A DNA stretch of 64,000 bases from Perkinsus chesapeaki (lineage: Eukaryota > Perkinsozoa > Perkinsida > Perkinsidae): assembly GCA_013115145.1 (NCBI GenBank), contig JAAPAO010000042.1:1-64000 (forward strand), given 5' to 3'. The notes under the pieces were generated by a model. It made no database searches. It saw only the letters and a program-made list of their open reading frames with translations, and was not told where the DNA came from. Both the position numbers and the translations under genes were made by a program. Numbering within the stretch: position 1 is the first letter of the stretch; the number at the start of each line of letters is the position of its first letter. Of the stretch, positions 21,560 through 31,904 are shown piece after piece.

Positions 21560-23200
21560 AGTGGATATAAAATTTACAGTACTTTCTGACAGAAAGTTTC
21601 TGTATCCACTGCTTGTGCCTTAGGTACAGACTGTACCGTACATTATCTTATGTTACCTAAGTTAAGTACCCGCTGCTCTCGCTCTCAGGCTGCATAATGT
21701 TGCAGCTTCGCTCAACTTAAGCGGCTAAGCTAGGGTCGCTCAATCGACGCTGGACTGGCGTACCGTACGCTGCGCATGGGAAGAGATTGCTGGAGGCTAC
21801 TTCACACCACTGGCCTGTCAGGAGTCAGTGGTAGGCTACCACTGGTAGATACACCTTGAGTTCTTTCGTGCTGCAGTGCTTCATACACGGCTAATTCCCT
21901 GGCGAAACCCGAGTCTCCTACGGCCATTTTGCCTACCCCTCCCTATAAATCTCACCGCGGGAGGGGTGTATGGGAGGGGGACTTTCGATATACTTTTCTG
22001 TAAAAGTGCGAACTTAGTACTGCGATGCATAATGATATAATTGATTGTGACGATTACCGTAACGGCAATACCGTTGGCCTTCAACGATGTGATGTGAAAT
22101 GATAATCAAGTGGAAAATATGCCCCAGGGCGTATAGCTGTTTCGCTGTACGCCAGGGAGAGCACGTATTCCTCCGAGGCACGCGCGCTAGTTTTTCGCGG
22201 CACCATAGAATCCCATCGAATACGGGGTTTGCAGGAGTAACCTGAAGCCCGAAAACCGAGTATTATCCTACCGGATAATCTTGATGTAGATTAAATCATG
22301 TAATCGGGTCGGGCTTCGGTTACCATGCGCTTGATAGTTACTTGGTACAGAGATAATGCCACTATCTGGCAAGTCTGAGAGGCAGGCGGGCATTACTCGA
22401 TTCGCGACTTGCGAATCGGCCTGCACTATGGTATGGTACTCAGCTACTATCAAGAGCATCGCCGTACTCAGGAATAATTATAAAAAAACGGTATCTACAG
22501 TATGTCGAAAACCTACGACACATTCACGGTTTGGTTCGTTCAGCTCGGTGTGAGCCGTGCGAAATTCGCACTGAGAATAAGCCGCTTTGGCAAGCAATTG
22601 CTCTGGTTTATCGTAGAGTGTGTCATAACCTAATTCTTTAGCTGACACAATCTAAGCGTGTCCCTTGTTGTGTTGGCTACGTTCATGTCAATTGTCTCCC
22701 CGCCTGTTTTCTCGGGATTTCACAAGCACTACACTCGCGTACTCATTCCGTCAGCCAAGAAAGCATAATAGCTGTGAAAGCAGTTCGATATAGCCCTACT
22801 GGACGAACACCACAAGACGGGTGGCGCAGAAAGAATACCTTAATACAGATGGCTACAGCGCGCTACATTTAGCTATGCAAGTAATGCAGTAACAAAGCAA
22901 CTACAACTACTTCATATATCAGGTACCAGCTGCTCTATAACAATAGCCAACTAGGTAATTCTCTAGATGATGATTGACTAGCTATGATGTGATAATTGCG
23001 TCAGTCATAATATCTTCAGATGAAATCCATCGTTCGTTCGCATCCTTAAAAGCAATTCGATCGGCCTAATGATAGCTCGAGTATAGGGCGGCCTAATGAT
23101 AGCTCGAGAATAGGGCGTTGTAAAGCTCTTAGTTGGAGAGTAGTGTAGAGCCTTTGCGAGTTAGTGGTGCGCTAGCAGTTTGCATTTTTGGACGGTCATT
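21560..23200. other. Intergenic with scattered palindromes and a 27-bp tandem duplication
   Basis: No gene is recognised. One-base-centred palindromes lie at 21581-21597, 21623-21637, 21826-21844 (9-bp arms) and 22557-22571. A 27-bp direct duplication (23063-23089 and 23090-23116, one mismatch) starts GGCCTAATGATAGCTCGAG. Confidence 0.7.
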
Positions 23201-23204
23201 TAAA

Positions 23205-23426
23205 TCACTGCTTCAACACGTTTGAAGCATGCGCGACGATTAATGAATTTCCGACCGTGCATTCAACGTTCCTCGCAAATGCGTCCGTAATCTCGATCAG
23301 GCCTTGATCATCCTGGAGATGGAAAATGTTTTTCTGTACGAGTGGCGATACGAGTCGCGATTCGAAGTTCGGATTCCGAACATGCGTTTGGCGGACCGCA
23401 GCCTGAGATTCTACCGACGCAACCAT
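23205..23426 (-). pseudogene. Fragment of a dispersed unknown coding repeat
   Basis: The frame reads SRLVSPLVQ, HLQDDQGLIEITDAF and so on. It resembles the decayed frames at about 27030-27180 and 31390-31539 on the same strand, sharing the pattern NFE...R-x-L...L-x-(D/E)-x-x-H/Q...I. The DDQG word also occurs in the aspartic proteases of this window, so a distant link to that family is possible. The fragment has no start context or splice partner. I regard it as a relic. Confidence 0.35.
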
Positions 23427-23579
23427 GGTATCGTGACGCCATGTGTTGTCGATGTTGCCATATTATCCTATTGGTTTTAAATTAAGTGTTGCTGCTACAT
23501 TGACGAGTCGTGGTTTATGTTAACTCTTATTTCCCTCACAGAAAATCTGTTCGATCAGACCGAGTCGGTTTCGACTCGA

Positions 23580-23603
23580 CTCGAGTCACTCGAGACTCTC
23601 GAG
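23580..23603. repeat. Two chained palindromes around CTCGAG
   Basis: 23580-23594 and 23589-23603 are both 7-1-7 palindromes sharing the central CTCGAG arm. Confidence 0.85.
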
Positions 23604-23961
23604 CACGCGCATGAAAGCACAGACTGTCCAGCCTTCACCAGATGAAGCTAATCCCTACTTGAGCTGTACTCGACACAACCGCAATAGCTCGTGGAATGAA
23701 AACTCTTGATTGATGACGTTTATTAAATGTTATGATAACCTGTTTACCTTGATAACACGTTCGTCAAGAATAGTAGTTTATTAACAATTGGGGCCTAAAA
23801 TGTCCGACATGTGCCGGCTTCCCTCTCCTGGGCCAAAGAATTCCCTCACCACCTGGCTGGATACAATTATCTTATTAAAATACATCTCGCAGCGCGAAGA
23901 TCGAGCGAATAGATTCTCTAAGGGTGGTCTACTTGGCCAGCAGTATATTCCGGCACAGAGA

Positions 23962-25849
23962 TCACTCCATCGGCCTACGGCATTCCATGGAAATTGCCAG
24001 ATTTCCAGGGACTGAAGTCACAGGAGATGTCAGCTTAGATACGATCTCCGCTCCTTCCACAAGGCGAAGATTGATGAAGTTCCTCAATATAACAGCGGTA
24101 GTTATCCTCGTTCAGAGCTAAGTGTTCCCCGGGGCATTTACGAGGGCCATAACCGAATCCGATGAACTCAGCACATTTATTGTGGTCCAGTGCAGTAGCG
24201 CTTTCATCCAGCCAGCGATCAGGGCTACATGTAGTGTAATAATACCGGCAACAGAAACACTTTGCTCCTACCGGAACCGATGGCCCTCCACGTAGCCTTT
24301 CCACATCATGCGCCCAAGCGCTAGTAGAATATGGGATCCCGTTCTGATGGTCCCTTTGGGAAGAATGAAGTCTTGCGACGCGCGTGTCATGGTAACGGGA
24401 ATGACCGCGTTGAACTGATTGAGCCTGGAAGTTCCACCTAACTCCATCACCTACCCTCATTGTTTCCAATACACAAGCTCGAATGTACGGCAAGCACTGT
24501 AGATCCTCGATGGAGTCAGGATCCTTGCTCAAAGATTCGGCTTCAATGCGAGCCCGATCCTGGACATCCTTATACAAGCATAGGTTGTAAAAAATCCAAT
24601 CTATTGCCGCTGCAGTTGATTCTCCTCCGGCCAGACAGTATCTACCATCCAAGGACTACGTGCAGCCCGGCAATATACTAGGAGCTAAAGACAGGAAGCG
24701 GATGCTTTTACATCAGAAGCGTGTCGATTTCTTCGTCTTGGTCTAGGTCTTCACCGGTCACCGATGCTGGCTGACGGACCCTATTCCTCTCAATAGCCTC
24801 TTTGAGGGTCGTTCGCATTCCCCTCCACCGTTGATAGAACTACAATTGAACTTTGAAGTCACCGCATTATGTGATACATCACCTTCCTAACTGGCGGGAA
24901 GAATAGTCGGCAGACGAACCGATCACGATAGAACACATGCGCTGGGTTAACAGCGATGCTAATGGCGTCTCTGCAGACATTGATTATGTCCTCTTGTACG
25001 TTGGAGGAGTAAATTGGGTCTAAGGGGAGCACAAATAGGCCCCTTTACTAGGTGATAGTTTCACCTCCGCAACCTAGAGGGTCTGCTTCCTTCATAAAGG
25101 CCGCGGTCGATACAGTGGATGTTGCAATGTGAAGATCATCAACAGGATCCCAGTAGCCGATTCTACCGCTCCCATCAGCAGTATAGTTCACATGACGAAC
25201 CTGAACCATGTTAGTTAAACTATCACAGATAGATTCTCTTCAAGCTCAGCTTAGTAAGCTCCCTTACGAGCTCTTGAGCGATGCTGCAAATCATCTTCAA
25301 CGACTTATTCGTGGGCGCCTCAGCTAAACGGCGAGATGAGAACCGCTTGTGTCTTTTCCAAACATCTCCCTCCACGGTGGCGATATTCATCATATCCAGG
25401 AAGTTATCGTAGATCTGGCAACTGAAATGAGAGAGCCGCTTTGAAGATATTTCTCTGTATGCTGTCATATCTGCAACAACAACTGTAGGCCCAGTTGGCG
25501 ACCTGGAGGGTAACGTTGTCAAGGAGCAAGCAAGAGTTTCTTACCAAAACGAAAAAATATCTCCGAAGTCATCAGCCAGATTTACTAAAGACTTGAGGCC
25601 TTCTTGAGGGTTCAAACGCGCGATAGGCAGTAGTCGAAGGAGCTGGTAACAATAGATTCCCACACTTGACATTATTTTAAATGACATTACGTTGGGTCCG
25701 GGTAAGAGTGATGGTATACAACGACGTCGAAGGGATTTGTAGACTTTGAAAATGAGCATAACAGCCACACTTGAGGCAGTAAGCCACATCATTCCCTGCC
25801 TCGTCCCTAGGCTCGTACGCCAACCATCCGCTGAGGCAATCAACAGCAT
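23962..25849 (-). CDS. Cytochrome P450 monooxygenase
   Basis: Eight exons on the minus strand (25849-25545, 25502-25268, 25200-25074, 25019-24883, 24839-24712, 24641-24455, 24423-24272, 24224-23962) give about 510 residues, normal for a microsomal P450. Landmarks are an N-terminal membrane anchor (MMWLTASSVAVMLIF), the proline hinge LLPGP and the C-helix W in GDVWKRHKR. The I-helix LAGGESTAAAID, the ExxR motif ETMR, a PDRW segment and the haem loop FIGFGYGPRKCPGE complete the set. Introns 42, 67, 54, 43, 70 and 47 nt long are clean GT-AG. Two junctions are odd. After ETMR, 31 nt (24454-24424) must be skipped but lack a GT-AG pair in phase, and one extra G near 24106 shifts the C-terminal frame. 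These are two one-base insertions or sequencing indels, so the gene may be damaged. The substrate is unknown. Confidence 0.85.
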
Positions 25850-25859
25850 TAAATTCTCC

Positions 25860-27020
25860 GGCTTGGGGAATAGTCAACTGAAAAGAGTAAAGTCTGCCCT
25901 CTTGACTCACGTTATTTTTAATACGACTCGCGCAGTACGTCAAGGAGGAATCTGGTAGCATCCGTGCGGGCCCTTGTGAGCCACACGAGAGACACGTACG
26001 CTGTGGTGCGCTGGGGAGCCATACTTAAAGCATGATAGGTGGTATAAGTCTCCCTCACTGGGGTGCCACAGGTTAACCGCGCCACCGACTTTCTGCCCCC
26101 CCCCCGCCAGTGTAGGGGTTTGCGGAAAAACTCTCTGATCCCACCTACATCAGCGATTCGTCGATTCTCGGTGCGAGAATCTCGCACCTCACCAATTATT
26201 GCTAACCCTTCTGGCGGATGCGTTGACTCCTCAATGAGGAGATTCTACACGTAGTGCCAGTGATATCCCACTCGTTCCCCGCAGGAGAGTCTCCTGTCGA
26301 ACTGGTCTCGAATAGACTCTGTTTCGCTCCACTAATGACGTCAGTCTGACGGTCAGACTCTGACCTGATGGCCCAGCAGCGGCGAGTGCAATTTATAGGT
26401 GACAGACTACCACTGCTGGTTAACGGGGCCCGGTAACCAGTCAGTGCCCGCCGGGGCCCGGCTGCCGGGCACGTTCGTTTTTCCGGCAGATTTTTGTGCC
26501 CGTTGCGCATGCGTGCTTGGTGCTCCACGAAAGCCACCACGTGTTTGCACGAAGCTTATGTGGCCACCACCGCCTCGTATCGGATGGTTCAGTTGGTCAT
26601 AACACCATGTACAAACTCAGTAAGGCAAGGGCTCAGCTCTGCACTACAACCACAAATGATCTAGCAAGCGTGTGTGGCGCACGCCGTGCGCCGCAGGGAC
26701 ATGCGTTCAACACTTTGCCGGCTCGGCTTCGGCTGTATTATGGACGGGGCCCGCACCCAGGCTTCGATTTCTTCTAACTCAGCACTAGTTCTGCCTGATG
26801 AATGATCGCTCATCTAGCACTTGTAGTGATAATGTTTGACCGAGCAACAAGAACGATTATAAAGAACCCCTAACTCTGAAGGATTCCTAAAGCCTCATAC
26901 GAAGTATTATAACCATCAGCAATAAATCGGTTACATCACATACAGTTAATGTCGTAACCTCGGGTTCCTACAAGTTCCGTGACGGAACGACTACTACTAA
27001 CATACTGCGGTATGTTCGCA
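25860..27020. other. GC-rich intergenic DNA with many palindromes
   Basis: No gene is supported; the long frames at 26202-26540 and 26399-26777 lack any motif. The stretch has a C-homopolymer (about 26095-26106). One-base-centred palindromes occur at 26170-26188 (9-bp arms), 26227-26241, 26282-26296, 26343-26359, 26456-26470 and 26676-26692. Confidence 0.6.
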
Positions 27021-27029
27021 GTGAACAAC

Positions 27030-27560
27030 AATAAAATTGATGAGATTGATCAGAGTGAGGTGGCGATTCTCACGCAGTTTATTCCCGATAGTGTGGTCAG
27101 GATAGCCAGTATGCGACTTGACGACCCTCAATTTCGGCTAACCCGGCAGCCCTTGGATTGGGTCCATTGGACGCCATGATGGCGTCGCCATCCAACTTTT
27201 CTCCAAGCCGACTGGTTATCTATCGCCAACCTATAGACTCACATGACACTATCATCTCATGAAGGCTATTTGATCCACAGATTTCCTCGAGCTTTTTGTG
27301 CATAGGGCGAGATGGGGCGATACCACCAGTAAGGCATGTCACGGTGACACACACTCTTTCGTTGTCAGTGACAACTTATCACGCGTAAATATTGAGATTT
27401 GCGATAGTCCCGTAGCAAAACTGTATGTCCCGAGTGTTCGAGGTGCAGCTCGTTATGTCTTAACTTAAGACATAACTGAGTCCGACTCTTAAGTCAGAGG
27501 CATAGAACACTAGCATGTACTCGTACAGAAATCGTGCATTGCAAGCTCTAACTGTCAAGG
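27030..27560. repeat. Dispersed repeat X, copy 1
   Basis: About 500 bp, including a conserved core near 27205-27345 (contains GGGCGAGATGGGGCGATACC), is repeated in the same orientation at about 31390-31900. A decayed minus-strand frame lies at its left end. Three one-base-centred palindromes (27170-27186, 27361-27375 and 27452-27476 with 12-bp arms) lie inside this copy. The second copy differs at those places. Confidence 0.8.
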
Positions 27561-27770
27561 TCTTCAGTTGACCTATATCGAGGCGAATCGGCAGGCGTGT
27601 TTAGGGCTGGTTATTTTCCAGATTTTCCTCGATTTTTACTATGCTACACATGTAGCCTACACGTGTGGCTTCCTCTTAGATGAGACTGTTACGTGTGTTT
27701 GCCCACGGTGCGATGAGTGAATCTCGTCTGATCCAGTAAAATTGCGTCCAGTGGCCAACACACTCCAAAG

Positions 27771-27892
27771 GTTGAGCGGGAAGAGGTTTCGGTTTGGGTA
27801 TCCATTGCTGTCAAAGCAGCAAGTGACCCAAGCCAAATCTAGGGGCCATTTGTGGCCCAAGTCCCTATATCGGGCACAATTGATGTGCCTGG
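27771..27892 (+). repeat. Dispersed repeat Y, intergenic copy
   Basis: About 115 bp beginning GTTGAGCGGGAAGAGGTTTC is found again, inverted, at 45059-45167 inside an intron of the L-2-hydroxyglutarate dehydrogenase gene. No coding potential is seen. It is probably a small mobile element relic. Confidence 0.8.
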
Positions 27893-27899
27893 AATTATT

Positions 27900-28915
27900 G
27901 GAAAGTCATTCTACTGAGTGATGTCATCATCAAGTATAACGCTTCACAACTCCCACAGTTATTGCTATAACTGGGCCTGAATAGCAAATCCCATATCTTT
28001 GTTTTCTGCATTGTGTCTGGAAATATTTGGGTTGTGCGTGCGGCGCTCCCTCAATCTCAGGAGATTTCGCAGCCGCTACATTCGCAAGGTCATTCCACTT
28101 ATCATTACTAAAAGCCAAGTCTAAATACCGTGACCACTGTGCCACACCGAGAGTTTGCTGGCGGAGCCCGTGAATTTACGTGAAGTCCTTTCCCTCCGAG
28201 GAATTCTCACATCAATAGGGTGCCGGCTTGTTTTAATGGAATTTCCTGTTATATCCCGCGTATAGAGAACGAACTGATAGTCATGAGAGATATACATGTA
28301 CAACCGTACATGAGTAGTAAAAAAAGATTCATTTCACCACCAATGCTGATCCGTTACTTCAATTCCACGTCAGCCATCCTGCACTCATTGTCAGTTGCAA
28401 CGGCGGTGTTGCTGTCCCGACGGATATGTTGCTTTAAGCATGATTCGACATGAATACGGATAACTCAAAACCTCCTGACCACCCCTGCTGGTATTTGTCA
28501 TGAGTCTGATATCCATCCTGGGTGACCGAACCTCGGTCTACTTCTTGTCGGTTCTTCAGGAGTCTTGTATTGTGCCGCGGACAGTATCTTATCCATGGCT
28601 CCCAGTACTGCGAGTAGGATGGAGATACTGTTTCCTTTGATCAGGTCCGGATTACGTTCCGGACTGGTGTAGATAGAGTGGCTAGTTGCAGTAGTTTATA
28701 AGTTCACAATCCCTCCTGGCGTGTTGATACTTGGCCGTGGAAGTTAGAGGTCTTATTGGTGACCCTCTTCGAACTCATTGTATCCTACTGGCCAAAGATT
28801 GAAGTCTCCAGTGGAGCTGCTTCAACGCAGAATATGCGCCCTCTTCGATAGGGCTCGTGACGCGATTTCCGTGCAAGGCATGGAGTAATCGCATTGTTGA
28901 AAGTTGTAGGTTCTT
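27900..28915. other. Intergenic, no gene seen
   Basis: Only unsupported short frames. Confidence 0.3.
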
Positions 28916-28923
28916 ATCGAAAC

Positions 28924-29100
28924 ATGCGTATCTCCCTCGCTATCTTGGTATCGTACTGCTTCATGCCCGGTAGTGCACTAACTAGCTCTGCCAAAGCCGA
29001 ACTCTCCTGGCCTGTTCCCCATCCCTTCTCGTGCGATACATGCCCAGATGGCCCCAACTGCTGCATGGTGGGACTAGATAAGATAGATTGCATATGCTAA
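28924..29100 (+). CDS. Small secreted cysteine-rich peptide
   Basis: A 58-residue ORF begins with a signal peptide (MRISLAILVSYCFMPGSAL). A short linker leads to the compact tail SCDTCPDGPNCCMVG, which ends in DCIC. The mature part has six cysteines. I chose the ATG at 28924 over the in-frame one at 28894 because it places the hydrophobic core at the N-terminus. The Cys pattern differs from both other families here, so it is probably a separate family. It shares their design of leader plus tiny disulfide-rich tail. Unknown function. Confidence 0.55.
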   Translation: MRISLAILVSYCFMPGSALTSSAKAELSWPVPHPFSCDTCPDGPNCCMVGLDKIDCIC

Positions 29101-29109
29101 TAATAAGCA

Positions 29110-29970
29110 GCTAATTGCTTGGTGAGTCAAAAGCCAAGTGATATTCCCTTTGTTGAATCATTCAACTTGAATGATGCCCCCATTGATGTCCTGGTCCAAG
29201 GCTGGAATGTGCCGAAAGCTCTTGATAAGCTTATATTCTGCACGTTCCATCTTGCCTCTGGCAGTTTTAGTTTTTAGGTTTTGAGGAATAGATAAGCCTA
29301 TCGTGGTACATGCACCATGTAGCACGGTCTCTGTACTACTTGGTCGGTTCTATCTTGGTGCATCTACCTCAGTCTGGCGATGGCGAGTGTGTTCCTGCGG
29401 CAGGAATCCTGCCTCCACTTAGTCTGTCTAAGAGCAGGGAAGAGTTCTAAGTTGCTTAGACAGGTCTCACCAGGTCGTAACCGCTAACCTATCTCTTTCA
29501 ATTCTGTTCTGCTGGTTTGACGTAATTGCGTATTGTCGTAAAGCCGAGAAAGCTCGACGGCGTTCCTCACTGGAGCCGTAATCAGTCTGTTACAGATTAT
29601 TCTATCATGCGCACGTCTTCCCTGATAGGCTGTCAGTGACTGCGCCGAGGAACATTATATCCTTCTAGTAGGGTCACATTTATCGTCGTCTCAGTAGATA
29701 TTCGTAAAAGTTTTTCCTGATGTTACCCGTTATGATTTGGATCTGGTGGTGCAAGTCCTAGAGGACCGACAATCCTCGAAGGATTTAGATCATCTGTTAT
29801 CTAGGGTAGGTTCCGTCCTTTAGTTGCGTTTGTTAATTCGGTGATTCTCCTAGCTCGTGGTCCACGAATCGGGGATGACACCGGTGAGAATCGTCATGGG
29901 AATAGAGGAAGATTGCTGAGTGAACTACTCAGCCCGCCGCTCAAGCTTTCATATACTTTTTTTCCACTCT
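29110..29970. other. Intergenic, no gene seen
   Basis: No open frame with supporting features on either strand. Confidence 0.35.
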
Positions 29971-29972
29971 AA

Positions 29973-30042
29973 TAATGGTGATCAATCATTGATCACCATT
30001 AAAAACCACGATCATTCATTATGAATGATCGTGGTTTTTAAT
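29973..30042. repeat. Two abutting perfect palindromes (14-bp and 22-bp arms)
   Basis: 29973-30001 has 14-bp arms around base 29987. 29998-30042 has 22-bp arms around base 30020. They share four bases at the junction, and both have exactly one unpaired base. No known terminator or element is recognised. Confidence 0.95.
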
Positions 30043-30347
30043 GCATAGCGTTAGGTGTGGCTGCCAGTGAGGCACAGCTGATGTGCTCATAGTAAGCAGG
30101 GCTGGGCCAGGCCGCCTGGCGTAGTATAGCAGACTTCGCGGAGACCGATTTATGAATACGCTTTTCACCGAATAGCTGTTCCGCTGTAGGGCGTGCAGTG
30201 CACGTATTCCTCCGAGGCTCATGCTCTCGTTTTCCGTGGCACCTAGGTTTTTGTTTCCATTTTCGTTTCACGCCTAGAGGTGCTGAGTGTAATCACTTGA
30301 CTATCATTCCCAAGAGCCTGCAATTCGTGGGCCAAGGGCGACTATCG

Positions 30348-30428
30348 ATGCAGTTCCTTGTGAAGCCGGGGGTTCGTTTGTTTGCTTGTTTGGTGATCTG
30401 TGTCTTATTGCCGATAACTCAGGCTTAG
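30348..30428 (+). pseudogene. Isolated signal peptide ending in a stop
   Basis: The frame reads MQFLVKPGVRLFACLVICVL and ends PITQA then TAG. This is a textbook signal peptide with a plausible cleavage site but nothing after it. It may be the first exon of a secreted gene whose splice donor I cannot see, or a broken member of a secreted family. Confidence 0.25.
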
Positions 30429-30967
30429 AACATCCAGCGATGCAACTGTTGGATTGCCAATGTTTCGGCTCGGTTGTCGGGGCATGATTCAGAATTACCA
30501 CGTGCGCTTGCACACGGTGTTTGCCCTCAGTAGATATCCATCAAAGGCGCTAGAAATCCTTACCTTCGATTAGCCAGCTAGCCACGCTTGTTCACGGACC
30601 GAGGCATGGTGGTTGAAACGGCTCAACTTGACCAATTGCAGACGATACCAATATTGCTGTTTTTAGACTACAACAATTGTAGAATGGTAGCGTAAGTTTA
30701 CTGTGGCTAAACCCAACACTTTTATTCGAAAAGGCCGTTTTCACGACGACTGCTCTCAAGGCTACTAAAGACAACATTAAATGCCATTCTTAAGTCTACA
30801 TACGAATTATCTATTCGCATGAGGTAGACGGTCCAGAAATATATTTCTGAGGGCTCTGGATCCCATCCGAGGGGTTTCATTAAAACCGTTTCAAGAGCTT
30901 AATGATTATGGAAGATAGAATTCCTCCTAGCGAGGATCGTATGCCGTTTCCAAATAGTCAGCAACAT

Positions 30968-31204
30968 TCAGTGACAACAAACACTACAATCTAAGTCGCA
31001 TGTGTTTCGAACTCCTCCACAAGGAATTGCCAATAGGTTCGCTTCTGGGCTGCCCCCATTGCACCAAGTACAAAAATTACAGTTACTTCTTTTGTTCAAG
31101 GCTCGTTGAGGAAGATGGGATGGACGGGCCTCAACTTGGACCATTGAATAAATGACCAATAACACAGGTAAGTAAGCCGCAAGGCGGAAGAGGAGGCTGG
31201 ACAT
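30968..31204 (-). CDS. Small secreted cysteine-rich protein, family 1
   Basis: A single-exon 78-residue ORF. Residues 1-26 are a signal peptide (MSSLLFRLAAYLPVLLVIYS). RPSHLPQRALNKRSNC comes next, then FCTWCNGG, PCGGVRNTCDLDCSVCC and a final His. The eight cysteines are at 42, 45, 48, 62, 69, 73, 76 and 77. The gene at 41680-41925 is very similar along its whole length; the plus-strand gene at 766-1011 is a more distant member. Repeat X (31390-31900) lies just upstream of the start. Unknown role; probably exported. Confidence 0.75.
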   Translation of the reverse strand: MSSLLFRLAAYLPVLLVIYSMVQVEARPSHLPQRALNKRSNCNFCTWCNGGSPEANLLAIPCGGVRNTCDLDCSVCCH

Positions 31205-31389
31205 TGGCTATATTCAATGCTAACCTGAGGCAATTTGCCTCTATCAATGCTAATGATTGTGGAGTGCTACAATCCAATCTGTCGGATTGTAATACAAATT
31301 GTTCTGCACAAAATCATTTCTGAATAAACTGTCACCATGATGGCGTCATGGTCACTGTCGCCGAGGAGCCCATTCCCATTTGTGGATGA

Positions 31390-31900
31390 TTCACAACGAA
31401 CCACAATCAAATTCATCAGGCCGATCGCAATAATATGGTGATTCTCATCTAGCTTCCTCTCCGGTGGGATGGTTGTGGTAGCCAGTGTGCGAGTTGACGA
31501 CTCAGAGTCGTCGACTTCGAAGTTCGCCTCGTTCAACAACCCTTGGGTGGCGTTTATGATAAAGCCTTTTTCATGTCCGAAACGAAGCCGGCTGGTTATC
31601 TATCGCCAACCCATGGGCTCACACCATCTCACTATCATCTCATGAAGGCTATTTGATCCTCAGACCCGATCGAGCTTCTTGTGTATAGGGCGAGATGGGG
31701 CGATACCACCAGTAAGCCATGTCACGGTGACACTCTCTTTCGTTGTCACGCGTTACTCCTGAGAGTTGCGGTAGTTCACGGCAAGACTGAAGGCTTCGAG
31801 TCTTCGAAGTGGAGCTTGTTAGGTCATACGTCCGAGGCATAGACCACCAGTATGCAATCGTTCAGACATCGTGCCTCGAAAGCTCTAACTATGTTTCCTT
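31390..31900. repeat. Dispersed repeat X, copy 2
   Basis: Same-orientation copy of 27030-27560, with indels. The minus-strand frame 31539-31267 keeps a longer decayed reading frame than copy 1. A palindrome with 8-bp arms is at 31496-31512. Confidence 0.75.
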
Positions 31901-31904
31901 CAGA

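Noticed and set aside
26202-26540. 112-codon minus-strand ORF
   Set aside because: It spans several palindromes in GC-rich intergenic DNA, with no motif or homologue.
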